NCBI GenBank assembly: GCA_009617715.1
Contig: VTFK01000364.1
Coordinates: forward strand, 434,001 to 498,000
Source of the DNA: Plectrocnemia conspersa
Taxonomy: Eukaryota > Arthropoda > Insecta > Trichoptera > Polycentropodidae
Direction of reading: 5' to 3'
DNA length: 64,000 nucleotides
The translations under genes and the position numbers were made by a program. The notes below the pieces were generated by a model. That model did not search any database. It saw nothing but the letters and a program-made list of their open reading frames with translations, and had not been told where the DNA came from. Positions within the stretch are counted from its first letter, which is position 1, and the number at the start of each line of letters is the position of its first letter. Below are positions 1-10,334 of this stretch, piece after piece.

Positions 1-925
1 TAACCTGTTAGGTAGTCTCAATGCGTCACTATAGTAAAAAACCATTACATTAAAATATCAAAATTAAATGGAACAAACCAGACCAGCTCTATGTAACTTA
101 TATTAAATAGATTACTGTTGAACGCTTCTATCAAGAAGCCGTCTGGCGACAGTTATAGGTGAATTGGCTAGTATGGAGATCCTGGCTTAACAGGCATTAG
201 AAGGGGACGCAATCGTAATTCTCAAGGACCTTCCGGAACCCAAAACTGGAATTCTTTGAGAGTAGTTTGATTGTCAACAGCACCATTTAATAGTTTGAAA
301 AATCTCTTAGTGACATACAACTTTCTGCGAGAACTCAGTGAGTCTTATTCCAACGCTCATAAAAGAAAGCTGCTGGGATACAAGAAAGGATAATAACTAA
401 ATATCCTCATATAAAGGTAACTATGACATATTTTCTGAATTTTTTCGATTAAGAGGGTGGGGGTATTTGGGATATTCCAAATTATATATCCTGATGCAAG
501 AATGCTTCGAAATAAAGTGTCACTGAAGACACGAATAACTGATGGATCGTTCCCCATAACAAAGCCAAGCATCTTGAAAGATTTCTCGCGGACGTCGTAC
601 ACGTAGAGAGAACCTCCACTTGCTCTCAAAAGTGATTCTGAGACTTTTAGTGGAAGTTTTTAAAGTCTAAGCGTTCCCAACGAAATCGTAGGAATAATCT
701 TAAAGCGAACGAGATCTGGAAAATGACACAATATAACACTTTCCGACACTAAAGGCCAGATAGTTGACGGAAGTTCCATAGAGAATATAAATCACTCTGT
801 AGAGATAAAGAGTTCGCAACAGATCGATTGCATTTAAACAATTGAAAATAATCGGCATACAGAAGAAAACCGGGATTTGTAACTGCCATATTTATGTCAG
901 TAATAAATAACATTAAGAGCAGAGG

Positions 926-933
926 GCCTAGGC
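926..933. repeat. Target site duplication of the 934 MITE, left copy
   Basis: GCCTAGGC, itself a palindrome, is repeated at 1263-1270 on the other side of the element. An 8-bp duplication is the hAT hallmark. Confidence 0.9.
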
Positions 934-1262
934 CAGGCTTGGCGAACCTTTTTGAGGTCGCGTGCCAAAAATCCTTAAATATTATTCCTGGATTGTGTGG
1001 CGTGCCCAAGGAGTAAAAAAATTACCAAGATAGAAAAAATAAATAATTAATTATTTTTTTAAAACGACTGTCGTTTATCTTAGAAAACATTTGATAATTA
1101 ATAAAATGAAATAAATTAATAATTCACAGGTTATTTAATCAAGATTTTAATTTTTTAAATTTCAAATTAAAAAATATTTTTAAACTTGGAAATCGTTCGC
1201 GTGCAATCCAAATTCTCAAACGTGCCACCTCGGGCACGCGTGCCCTAGGTTCGCTATGCCTG
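934..1262. mobile_element. hAT MITE inside the LINE
   Basis: This 329-bp non-autonomous element has inverted ends CAGGCTTGGCGAACCT and AGGTTCGCTATGCCTG. It is flanked by the perfect 8-bp duplication GCCTAGGC (926-933 and 1263-1270). Removing one duplication and the element restores the reverse-transcriptase reading GVPQWSKSLGPLLL. It holds no open frame; the interior is AT-rich with GC-rich subterminal parts. Confidence 0.93.
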
Positions 1263-2106
1263 GCCTAGGCTCTTAGACCATTGAGGAACCCCGAAAAGCG
1301 TGAATTATTTTTTCCATAATCAACTGCCAAAAGTTACAAAAAGTATTAGAAGGAGCGTTTTTTTTTTAATTGGATGCTTTTTATGAACTATGTTTAAAAA
1401 TTATTTCTAGTTTACATTCATTACAACCCATTAGAATTCAAACTAAAATGCGTTATATTAAGAATCGCAAAAATATGTGGCCAGAGAATTGAATATTCTT
1501 ACTGTGATCACGTTTACTTATATATCTGAATTATAGATAGTTATTATGTTAATGACCCCAGAATCCTTGGACATCTTTTTCGGAATGTGCTTTGGTTCGT
1601 ATTTTGTTTTATCTGTATTTAATAGAGATAGTAATACATCTTTTGCTAACCAACGAGTGGGGTAGTTTAAAGCCCATACTTTAATATTTAAAAATAAAAA
1701 CTTATTTGACTGGCATTAACAAACATGTTCCTGGTGTGAAGTAATAATATATTTTTAACCTTCAAATAATACAAAACAAAGCAATAAAATTAATTTATAT
1801 TACGCAATTAATAACAAACTTAAAAACTTCATAAAATATTATTGAAATAACACTGTTACCACAGGGAAAAATATTTCATAACAATAGTATGTAATTACAT
1901 GACACATGGCATTAAATCAATGCAATATGTGCTATGTATCATTGTATTATATTGTATATCATAATAAATAATAATACAAATACAAGGTAAATTGCTTTTT
2001 GAGTATTTTGCCTTTTCTTATAGAAAAAAAAGAGAATAGAAATCAGTATTGAATTGTACATATAAATCAAGTCCTCAAATCGTCGTAAACATCTTGTCAT
2101 AAAGTG

Positions 2107-2371
2107 TTATTGAATGTTCTTGTTTACCTCGCTAAGTATGACCCAATTATCGCTTTCAGTGTGCACTGTCAGCCTTACAGCTAATATTTTTCCTAGATGT
2201 GGATCAGCAACTCCCTCGGCGATTCCCATCGAGTCGAAATGACCGATTATCACAAAACCCTCATTCGTATAGTTCTGATTTGCGTGCGTGTTTTTAACTG
2301 GCAGAACTTCCACCGATGTGTTGTAGAACTTGTCGGAGAGATGCTCAACGTTGCCGCTTCGGAGCAGATAT
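2107..2371 (-). CDS. MGAT4: MGAT4 last exon with stop codon
   Basis: The acceptor is ATTTATCTTTTTTAG before 2371. It encodes YLLRSGNVEHLSDKFYNTSV, then EVLPVKN, a segment with IAEGVADPHLGKILAVRLTV, and ends WVILSEVNKNIQ followed by TAA at 2107-2109. This matches the C-terminus of the family (WxILxEVxI) in position and length. No canonical AATAAA was noticed in the first few hundred bases beyond the stop. Confidence 0.92.
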
Positions 2372-5300
2372 CTAAAAAAGATAAATATGAATGGAACTGT
2401 TTAAACAAGCAGTAACATTTATTATCCTATCACACAATCGCAGCGGAGGTGCACTACGTTTATTACACAATAAAAAGATTAAATCGTTTTGATTGTCTTG
2501 TTCGCATAGCAAAAGCGCCGGCTAACAAAATATGTATTTGTTTACTGTCCTCTAATAAATACCTCGTGAGTTGTATGGGGTTTTGGAACGTGAACGTCAG
2601 CCGGTCGCCATGTTGAGGAAACTGTCCCCAAAAATATGTTTCGCCCATGTACGCCCTCTTCAGGGTGTATTGTTTGTAAGCTCTAATATCCGAAGTGGCA
2701 GTTGCTAGTGGTGGGTTAACATGAGGAAAGAACAGCGATAGTTTACCAAACTGTTTATCCTGAAATATAAAAATATAATCAAGAACTACTTTTTATTTAT
2801 AGAGTATGAATTATAGACTTCACTTAAAGAATGTTCTTTTGCTAATAAAAATCTTGATATTATAAAAGTTTGTATTTATATTTGTGTCATTAAGTACAGA
2901 ATAAGTATTTCAATAATAATTTAAATAGCAATATATTACACAATCAGTAAAGATTTTCTAAGCACAGTAATTTTCATTCTTTAGTGTTTGGTATATATAT
3001 ATTTAATACATAGATATAATATAAATATTTTTAAATCTTATAATAAAATAGGAACCATTCTACCGAATGGAAAAGGCCAAATTTATAATGAATCAGAAGG
3101 AATTATTCCAAATTTATTGTGGTAATTGAGACAAAATTTGCATTGGTCAGATAAACTGTAGGATTTCACAAAGAAAAATAGAACATAAAAACGCGATAAA
3201 TGCTTCGAGGAAAAGATCAACTTTGGCAAACCAAACTTTCGATGTCAATCATCATATTAATGTTGATACAACCAAAACTTTAGGCAAAATTAAAAACCCA
3301 AATGTAAAAAATTATAGAGAAGCAATTGAAATCGAAAAAAAAGAAAAATAGCACTAAATAAAATAGACGGCGCGAAAGCAATTACGGATACATAGTTACC
3401 AGTTTGAAACTAACATCAAGTTGTAGATTCAATAGACAATACCAGTTACATCAGATTCATTTTATTCAATGAACAAAGCAATGAATCTACTTAATCTTAA
3501 TTTTTAAAATTTTCAGATATACACTAATGATACGTTGTTGGTTATTAAGGAGTTGCCTGACTGGCAAAAATGCGTTTATTTCCAAAATTCCATTTACTGA
3601 TTCACCTTTTTGCTTAAAGAGATGAATGTTTCTATTATCGTAAATTTTAGGTCCTGATGTTACGAGTGGATACAAAACATCTTTACATGCTGAAAGGTGA
3701 AGATAATATAACAAAAAATAGTAGGGTATAATTGGGAAGATGAGTAAATATGATACTATATATAGGCGTAGATTAGTTGCGTGCGGTGAGATAGTTTCTC
3801 TGTCGCTCGCTAGCGAGCGAGCGACAGAGAAACTATCTCACCGCACGCTTCTGGTGCAGATGCGTAGATTTTTATATTTATTATTGAAAGCCATTTCTGG
3901 GTCAATTAGAATTATGTAATAATAACAATACCTTAAGTCTTTGAACCTTTCCTTTTAACGACGAATGAGTTCCGATATGCTGGAAGAGTGATGGTTTATA
4001 ATGTACCCAAAGTTGCGATTTATCCTGTTTGCATTGTTTCTATAAATAAAAATAATATGTATATTTTAAAGTTAATAATTAAATCATATTAACTTACATC
4101 ATCTTTATCGCGATTGCAGATCTTGGTGACAACCAAATAGTTCAATAGCCAATCCACAGGCTTGTCGTTATAGAACATTTGGAAGAAGGTGATCGCCCAG
4201 GGCAATTCTGCAGATTTAAACATTTTGCCTATGAAGCCGAGCTGGCAGAAGTCGAGAACAAACCAATTCTGCTTCCTGGCCGTGATCTCGATGGCGTAGT
4301 TCTTCATTGTAGTTATAAAGTTGTGTTTAGCCAAAATGTCGTCTTCCAACTGAACATAAAACGTTCCCTTCGGTTGAGCGTACGTCATAAGAAAAACAAA
4401 ATCTAAATTTTGTTTGGTCCTCCATTTTACTCTCTCTATTGAATCTCCTAAAGTTATCCTCAATTTGTCCATGTCAGGGTAGAATGACAGAGGCGGAGAT
4501 AGAATTTCAATAAGGCCAGATTCTATTTGAGTGGGAAATCTATAATAAAAAATATATATATATATTTATATAAATTAATCTCAAAAAACATTCAAAGTAT
4601 TCATTGAAGTTTACATTCACACCAAAGATTACAAATATATTTATTTTGCAAATAAAACTAACTGAGCCAACGAAGCAATAAAAATGTGTTTATCTGAGTT
4701 AGCATATGAATTTATAGTGGTTCTACAAATGGATCTGTATGTTCTTGCCCCGCAGTTTGAATTATTATAATCAAGTATATAATACTAACTGATTTTCAAT
4801 CTGTCTAGCTGTCTGCAATACATATTCAATGTCAGTCTCGGCGATGAAAACAATGATCAACGTATCAGCGGCCTCTTCAGCGGTCATCGATTCGATGAGA
4901 TTGTGCAGCGTGGGCATTAGATACGATTCTTTTTCGCGTTTTACGGTCGGAATACCCAAAACGACAGAGACTCCACTTCGGCCGTTGCTGACGAGGAACG
5001 CTGGACGTACACTCAAAGGATTGTCCAGAAGATGAGGCAGGAAGTAATAAGAAGACGGCATTCTCAAAATCTTCATTTGAGTATTGTTCAAGCCATTTGC
5101 TGTACGTAAACCTGAAATTATAAATTTTAATTTTAAAACTCTGGTACATTGAAGAATTATTTATTTTATTTATTCAAATTAAATTAAGACCACCGGGACC
5201 TAACAGGTTACATCAATACGTTAAGATGGTAAAAAAAAATACATGGTATTATTTCAATACACAAAAAATATATAATTAAAATATATAAAAAAAAGCAAAC

Positions 5301-6417
5301 ATAAAAAAACAAAAATATTAAAATTAAATTATATGAATCGAACCAGCTCCTCGTGGCTAACATTAAGCAGATCAATGTGCAATGCCAGTGTATTAGGAGC
5401 CGGATGGGGACAGCCAAAGGCAAGTGCAGACGTCTTAGCCTTAACGAATATCAAAAGAGGATTTTCGAAGAGGATCCAGGATCCAAAACTGGAATTCCTT
5501 GAGAATAGTATGATTGTCGACAGTACCCTTCAGTAGTTTTAAAAAATGCTTAGTGGCATACAACTTTCTGCGAGAACTCAGTGAATCATATCCAAACGCT
5601 CCTAAAAGAAAGGCACTGGGATATAATAACGGATAATAACCAAATATCCTCTTATAAAGGTATCTCAAGAATCAACTTTTTCGATTAAAAGGGAATATTT
5701 GGTTATTCGGGAATTACAAATTATAGATCCCGGTTCAAGAATGCTACGAACTAAGGTGTCATAGAGGAAGCGAATAACAGATGGATCGTCAAAGTGAAAG
5801 GCGTTCCTCATAACAAAGCCGAGCATCTTGGAAGAGTTATCACAGACGTCGTGTATGTGTAGAGAGTGAAAAAAACTTGCATCGTCTGTCAACTGCAAAG
5901 GAATTCAGCCCTATGCTGAAGAAACTATAATTCAACAATTCTACTATTCATCAAAAAGTACAATGTTTGTCATATTCATTATTTTGCATCAGAACAATAC
6001 GCGACTATATGTTGCAAAATTACATAAGATGAGCTAAATAAAGAAATAATTAGATTACTAACTGTTACAAAGTCTGCAAAATCATTTGGGTAGAAAGAAT
6101 TGGATAACATGAATAAAGTTAGAAATGCACTGGCAGGATTTTTAAGAATCTAAAATTGTTTCAATTTGGTACATGTAGCTACAAACTCTTTATCCTAGGC
6201 ACCCTGTGGATATAGTACGTAGATAGAAAATAATAAATTAACCTGTCATGTCTCTCAGTAGTCCTTGTATGCCAGGTGCTAAAGGACGCAGTGCCATCTG
6301 GTGTTGGCTGGAGGGCGGCTACATCTTCCTGTCGTGCACGATAAACGGCTTCCAAATATTGAAGACGAATTTGAAGCTCTGCTAATCGTTGAACAAGCTC
6401 TTCTTCATGCGTCAAAT
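2107..6417 (-). CDS. MGAT4: MGAT4-type N-acetylglucosaminyltransferase IV gene, six visible exons, 5' end missing
   Basis: The encoded enzyme transfers GlcNAc from UDP-GlcNAc in beta-1,4 linkage to the alpha-1,3 mannose arm of N-glycans in the medial Golgi. Exons in coding order are 6243-6417, 4790-5111, 4098-4539, 3932-4039, 2563-2759 and 2107-2371, all with GT-AG borders; about 503 codons in total against about 535 residues for vertebrate MGAT4A. Visible family landmarks include YYFLPHLL, NGRSGVSVVLGIPTVKRE, the acidic metal-binding motif LEDDI, and QLGFIGKMF, followed by a C-terminal region matching the GlcNAc-binding lectin part of the family (SLFQHIGTHSSL, EVLPVKN). Reading phases agree at every junction except that the first exon needs a frame change. 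The start codon and type II membrane anchor are not seen. Introns hold a LINE, a GIY-YIG relic and a hairpin. Identification of the family is firm; whether A or B type is not decidable. Confidence 0.93.
2563..2759 (-). CDS. MGAT4: MGAT4 exon, start of C-terminal lectin region
   Basis: The exon begins DKQFGKLSLFFPHVNPP and contains YMGETYFWGQFPQHGDRLTF, matching the start of the C-terminal GlcNAc-binding lectin part of MGAT4. The open frame continues past the donor, but the splice CACGAG/GTATTT is chosen. It leaves phase 2 and joins R to YLLRSGN in the next exon, exactly where the family has YLFxSGN. Confidence 0.9.
3060..3420 (+). pseudogene. GIY-YIG endonuclease relic (Penelope-like or similar)
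   Basis: This lies in an MGAT4 intron, antisense to the gene. With stops it reads LFQIYCGN-DKICIGQ, then ISQRKIEHKNAI, STLANQTFDVNHHINVD, NYREAIEIEK and ALNKIDGAKAITDT-LPV. That order (CGNCxxxYIGQT, KxRxxEHxxAI, a loop ending in NHH, REAIEI, LNxxDG) is the pattern of GIY-YIG endonuclease domains at the end of Penelope-like retroelements. No reverse transcriptase was found next to it. Confidence 0.6.
3779..3848. repeat. Perfect hairpin, 33-bp arms, 4-base loop
   Basis: The left arm starts GCGTGCGGTGAGATAGTTTC at 3779 and the right arm ends GAAACTATCTCACCGCACGC at 3848. The arms are fully complementary, with spacer AGCG. It lies in the MGAT4 intron between exons 3932-4039 and 2563-2759. The arm shares TATCTCACCGC with the core of family A repeats (for example near 19540 and 31040). 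Confidence 0.95.
3932..4039 (-). CDS. MGAT4: MGAT4 exon, C-terminal part of catalytic domain
   Basis: This 36-codon exon in phase 0 at both ends encodes KQCKQDKSQLWVHYKPSLFQ and HIGTHSSLKGKVQRLK. It corresponds to the conserved SLFQH(V/I)GxHSSLxGK segment of the family. The acceptor is TTTTTATTTATAG and the donor is CTTAAG/GTATTG. It is too short to show up as a long open frame, and it was found by following the family sequence between its neighbours. Confidence 0.9.
4098..4539 (-). CDS. MGAT4: MGAT4 exon, catalytic core with EDD motif
   Basis: The acceptor is TTTTTTATTATAG before 4539 and the donor is GAT/GTAAGT. It begins FPTQIESGLIEILSPP and continues through GDSIERVKWRTKQNLDF, then YVQLEDDILAKHNF, which holds the acidic motif expected to bind the metal and nucleotide sugar. 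It ends with LDFCQLGFIGKMFKS and KPVDWLLNYLVVTKIC. It is the longest and best-conserved exon, with no stop or frame break. Confidence 0.94.
4790..5111 (-). CDS. MGAT4: MGAT4 exon, start of the catalytic domain
   Basis: The acceptor is TTTATAATTTCAG before 5111 and the donor is AATCA/GTTAGT. It codes for the entry into the GT54 catalytic domain: SSYYFLPHLLDNPLSVRPAF, then NGRSGVSVVLGIPTVKRE, and IIVFIAETDIEYV. All are strongly conserved positions of the family. The exon begins with two bases of a Gly codon and ends in phase 2. Confidence 0.93.
5180..5930 (-). mobile_element. LINE 3' end inside MGAT4 intron
   Basis: This is the same family as the element at 1-1340, on the same strand as MGAT4. 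The minus strand encodes KMLGFVMRNAFHFDDPSVIR, TLVRSILEPGSIIC, then YLYKRIFGYYPLLYPSAFLL and GAFGYDSLSSRRKLYATKHF, ending near LLNVSHEELVRFI with frameshifts. The 3' UTR reaches the shared motif AACCTGTTAGGT, and the copy ends in an AATAAATAAAATAAATAA-like tail at about 5160-5185. It is 5' truncated. Confidence 0.82.
6243..6417 (-). CDS. MGAT4: MGAT4 exon, stem/coiled-coil region, with apparent +1 frameshift
   Basis: The acceptor is TTTTCTTTTCAG ending at 6418 and the donor is CATGACAG/GTTAAT at 6242. The 5' part reads LTHEEELVQRLAELQIRLQY, a heptad-rich coiled coil typical of the luminal stem. In that frame the exon ends in phase 2, which does not fit the next exon. In the +1 frame the 3' part reads APGIQGLLRDMTG and runs straight into LRTANGLNNTQMK of the next exon in correct phase. 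The upstream portion of that +1 frame contains stops. One extra base, for example in the CCC run near 6319-6325, would explain both. The cause may be an inactivating mutation, a polymorphism or an assembly indel. Confidence 0.8.
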
Positions 6418-6479
6418 CTGAAAAGAAAATAATTAGTTAATTATTATATTATATTAAGTCATTATAAATCTTTAAAAGA

Positions 6480-7165
6480 CAACGCTTTCTACATATTTTT
6501 TGGCATTACGTTTATGATCCAATCCAAAATTGATGGATGAGTAGAACACCAAGATTGATGGTTTTATTCAATATTTAGACAAAGATTTCGTGAGCATTAA
6601 ATTTTGAATCGTGAAATTGTTGTTGACGAATCAATTGTCGATTATAAGGAATTACATGCAATCCTCAGAAACCACATACATAAACAGAGAATCCACGTGT
6701 ATATTTTGGCTGATATATTATTTTGTGCCCTATATAGATCTAAGTCGTCGCAAGGCAGAATGTATTTCTTCAATCGGGAGTAGTCTTACAGCCGTTCGAT
6801 AGATTATTGCAATATATTGTTCATTCTTACATGATTATAAAACTTGCTGATAATTTACTTTCCCAAAAAATATATTTAGCTGATACAATTATGTCTAACA
6901 CAAGCAATAATAAAAAACGCAAGGGAGAATTTGTAACCTATAGATGAACAAACAATAATATTGTATAATATTATAGTATTTGCAAGAAAATCGTCATGAT
7001 GTGCACTACATGTGACTCATCAGATAGGTACTATTTACATATAGTAAATTTCTATATTATGTAAAAAAAGCTGGCAAAAGAAAAACGAGGAGATTTTTCA
7101 AAATATGTGAGCGAAAACCGTATCTTCATGTGGAAAATTGCTTCGAGAAATATTGTACAATGGAT
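6480..7165 (+). pseudogene. piggyBac transposase relic
   Basis: Reading across frame breaks gives NREIVVDESIVDYK, matching the DDE_Tnp_1_7 block with catalytic Asp in VDES. It continues YILAD, then KLADNLLSQKIYLADTIMSN and KKRKGEFV, matching the L-xx-KTYLxGTxxxNR segment. After KKIVMMCTT comes a C-terminal remnant KKAGKRKTRRFFKICERKPY and LHVENCFEKYCTM, equivalent to the cysteine-rich C-terminus. Many stops are present. No TTAA-flanked ends were identified. Confidence 0.72.
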
Positions 7166-7169
7166 AAAT

Positions 7170-9580
7170 ATAACCATATATCAAGTATGTAAATATGTAA
7201 GTAATTGTAATGTACATACATCGATATATTTAGTATAAGAATTTCGTGTCATTAAACGTGTTTTGAGAACCATTGATGCTGTGTGAATTATAATAGTGAA
7301 CAATTAACTAATTACTATTTACGGACTGCAATGAATTAAAAGGAAAAAAATATTTTACTTCAAAGGATTAAAAATTAAAATTAATACGAAGTTTAGCTTT
7401 AATTATTCCTGCTATCGAAAAGACAACAATATACTGTACATTATGCTCCATATTTCTGTCCTTTTTTAAATGCATCTCAATATCTTAAATTATCTTGCAA
7501 GTCTGCAATTTGTAAAATATTTTAATTACATATATTTAGATGTATTTTTATTAAATTCCGCTCTAAAAGATGTCTGAGTTTTAATGAACTATTAGATACA
7601 GGAACATTTTTATATTATAAATAAATAACGTTATTAATTTTGGATTCATTGTTCAGGGATATTTAATTAAGGCTAGTAATACTTTTTGCTTATCCTTTAT
7701 TTCATATTGCATTCGAGTATAAGTTTTAACTTTTTAATTTCAGTTTCGATTGAAACAATATAATACTTATGCACTTTCAATACAGACTTAATTGGTGCAT
7801 AAGAACGGTTCTTGCAATAATCCGATTACACACGGCAACGCTCCTTGCCATACATCGTCGCAAATTAGGGATGAGTTTGCGTTCAAAGGGTTGATGGTTT
7901 TGAATTTGGCCGCATAGTAACCACATTAATTTATTATACAGCATGTATATTATATTTTAAGGAAGGTTGCCCAAAACAACTTAAAATCCCAAGAGAAAAT
8001 TTTGAGATATAATAAGTATTTTTAAATATAATAATACGTTAATTCTAATGTGAAATAACTAAGAAAAAGAGTCACTTATTTGTTAAATTTAAATATGTGG
8101 AAATTAAAAAATATTACCGTTAAAATATTAATTATAATAATATAAATTAAAAATGAGAGTTAATAATATTTATTTCTATTCGACACCACCGTGTCGGAAG
8201 TCGTTACAATGCAGGTATATAATTAGCACATAAATCTGAATGAAAGGGCACGTCCTCTATTATTTTTTTTTCTTTGTTTTAAATGTTTTGTTGAGCCATA
8301 AATATTAAAAAACCGTCTACATTACAGTCAATGTTGTCCTGTATTTTTCGAACCAGTATTTATTCTCAAGTGTGTGGTCACAAGTTTTATTTAGTGTATG
8401 CTAATTATGCTGTCTACGTGACAAGTAGTGTCTTGTATTGTGTTTGCATACGCTAATAAGTCACGTTTTAAGCGTATAATTTAAGGACGTTTCTTTTACA
8501 TGCTTATTTTCTTTACTTATTAGCGTTTTCAATCCCTTTAGGCTTCATGGTGATCGTTTAAACATTAACAAATTAATTGTTATTGTGTATATATTTGTTC
8601 GAGATTAAATTTTACGAGCGAAACTTCCCATTGCCTTGTTCTGCCGTTTGCTTTGCAGACACCGCACTCCGAATTGTATCCACAACGATACGGCAGATAC
8701 AGCGAGAAAATGTCATAATTGTTTGTTTTAACTCTCGGTTTGCCAAAATTATTACAGCCTTAATTAGGTATGTCAAAGAATTAAACGATTTTAAAAAATA
8801 TGAAAACTAAAATCAGAGAGCTGGAAAATAATTTTTCAGTTATCCAAGATTTTCTATTTCGTGTTCTGATAAATAAATTACAGATATTTTGCAATTATTC
8901 GCCACTCGAGATATTGACAAAAAAATTTTGCTCTCACAATTTTACTATATTGTAAAACGCTAGTAAAAGAATACTAACAACAGCAACATCAATCAAAAGC
9001 TATATTAAAATTTATTTTCTATATTAAAGTGTATATTATTTTGAGCATATTAAATAAAAAATATATTAATCAAAATTTGTAAATATGGACATAACTTTAT
9101 TTTAAATTGCGATGGTAAAATCAATTCCGAATTGACATTGAATTCCGAAGCGAAATGAATATAATTCGAAGTGATTATGGCGGATGTTGTATTACTTTTA
9201 ATTTTAATTAGGTAATTAATTAATTTTTACGTTGTATTTATAGTATCAAAAACTGGTCTTTGAAATTTAGTAACCAGCCATTGAATTTTACATATTTATA
9301 AAAGCAAAAGATACACTCTATTATTAATGAAATGGAAGTGAAATAATTGCCTAGCAAAAAAACGACATGAACATTAAAATGCAAGGGAATGAGAAAATTC
9401 AGAGTGTATCAGAGCAATTATTATAAAAGGAGTAAAATCAAATATTAATCTCCAATGTTGAAATTCATATCGTGGAGATCGTTTGCAGAAATTGAAGTCC
9501 ATTTATCTAATGTCTTAAAGGACTATAAACAGTACACTCGGTTTTCTTTTTATGCGTTTTTATATTTCAAGAAGCATCTT
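7170..9580. other. AT-rich stretch with no recognisable gene
   Basis: Only short open frames are present. One of 77 codons (8577-8810, plus) starts with an unusual codon and resembles nothing I know. I see no splice-bounded coding exon, RNA gene or defined repeat. Confidence 0.55.
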
Positions 9581-9582
9581 TT

Positions 9583-9614
9583 TATTTTAGATCATTTCTA
9601 TTTTAGATCATTTC
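9583..9614. repeat. Tandem duplication of 16 bp
   Basis: TATTTTAGATCATTTC occurs twice head to tail with no mismatch, 45 bp before the hAT copy at 9660. It looks like a recent replication slip. Confidence 0.9.
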
Positions 9615-9659
9615 GACATGTTAAAAGGGTAAGAAATTCGGAGAATTTTGTCTCGGGAT

Positions 9660-10322
9660 TAGGGATTCCAATCCCGGGATCCCGAATCCCGGGATCCCGG
9701 GATCCCGGACGGTTTTCAATACCCGATGAGTCCCGGGATTATAAAACATAATCCCGAATTTTTCGGATTGGTTTATTTATCAAGCACAATCGAATTATTA
9801 TTGACAACATCGTTATATTTCGTGTACAAACTTGCGCGAGTTGCACGTGTCATCTGTGAATCTTTGAGGCTGTGAGTCTGAACGTGCTTTTTCAGCAGCA
9901 GGCTGCTTAGGAACCAAAATCAGATCAAGGCTAAATGATAAAACACTTGATGCTTTGATGTTACTTCGTGAGTTGTATTCAAAATAATGTTTTCAATTAA
10001 TTATGTCTATGAATGTACATAGTATGTACATTCATTTAAAAAAGTTCATTTTTCTTCTCAAATAAATATATAAGACCTTCCCTTTTTTTATTTTTATTAT
10101 ATTAGTTTCTATTTTAAGTCCAAGACTAAAATTATACGTACTTTATACATTGTACGTTATAAAAAACAGATGTAAAAATATATTGTATTATTCGTTTTAA
10201 ATTATTTTTATCGATAAAATAACATGAAAATTATCCCGGGACTGGTCCCGGGATCCCGGGATCGACTAATTGCAATACCGAAATCCCGGGATCAAAATTT
10301 TGGCCCGGGATTGGAATCCCTA
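9660..10322 (+). mobile_element. hAT-B copy 1, internally deleted hAT
   Basis: This 663-bp element begins TAGGGATTCCAATCCCGGG and ends CCCGGGATTGGAATCCCTA. It is flanked by the 8-bp duplication CTCGGGAT (9652-9659, 10323-10330). Both ends carry runs of CCCGGGATCCC. At about 9869-9990 the plus strand keeps a transposase tail: CESERAFSAAGCLGTKIRSR, then LNDKTLDALMLLRELYSK and a stop. This is the hAT C-terminal dimerisation motif, so the element is a deletion derivative rather than a random MITE. It sits just upstream of a Tigger relic. Confidence 0.93.
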
Positions 10323-10334
10323 CTCGGGATATAT

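Larger units (their letters stand above)
1..1340 (-). mobile_element. LINE (jockey/CR1-like) 3' part, interrupted by a hAT MITE
   Basis: Read on the minus strand, this is the end of a non-LTR retrotransposon reverse transcriptase. Around 1265-1300 it has GVPQ and, after the MITE, SLGPLLLMLFITDIN, then LLYADYFQLF, a degenerate YADD box. Further on come KSFKMLGFVM, FRSILASGYIIWN and YLYMRIFSYYPFLYPSSFLL, the typical C-terminal thumb region. Several frame breaks make it dead. The 3' UTR runs off the window at position 1. The same family recurs at 5180, 32790, 47515 and 56950. Confidence 0.8.

Noticed and set aside
2463..2562. Continuation of the open frame beyond the MGAT4 exon 2563-2759
   Set aside because: The family sequence and phases require splicing at CACGAG/GTATTT; the extra residues are intron read-through.
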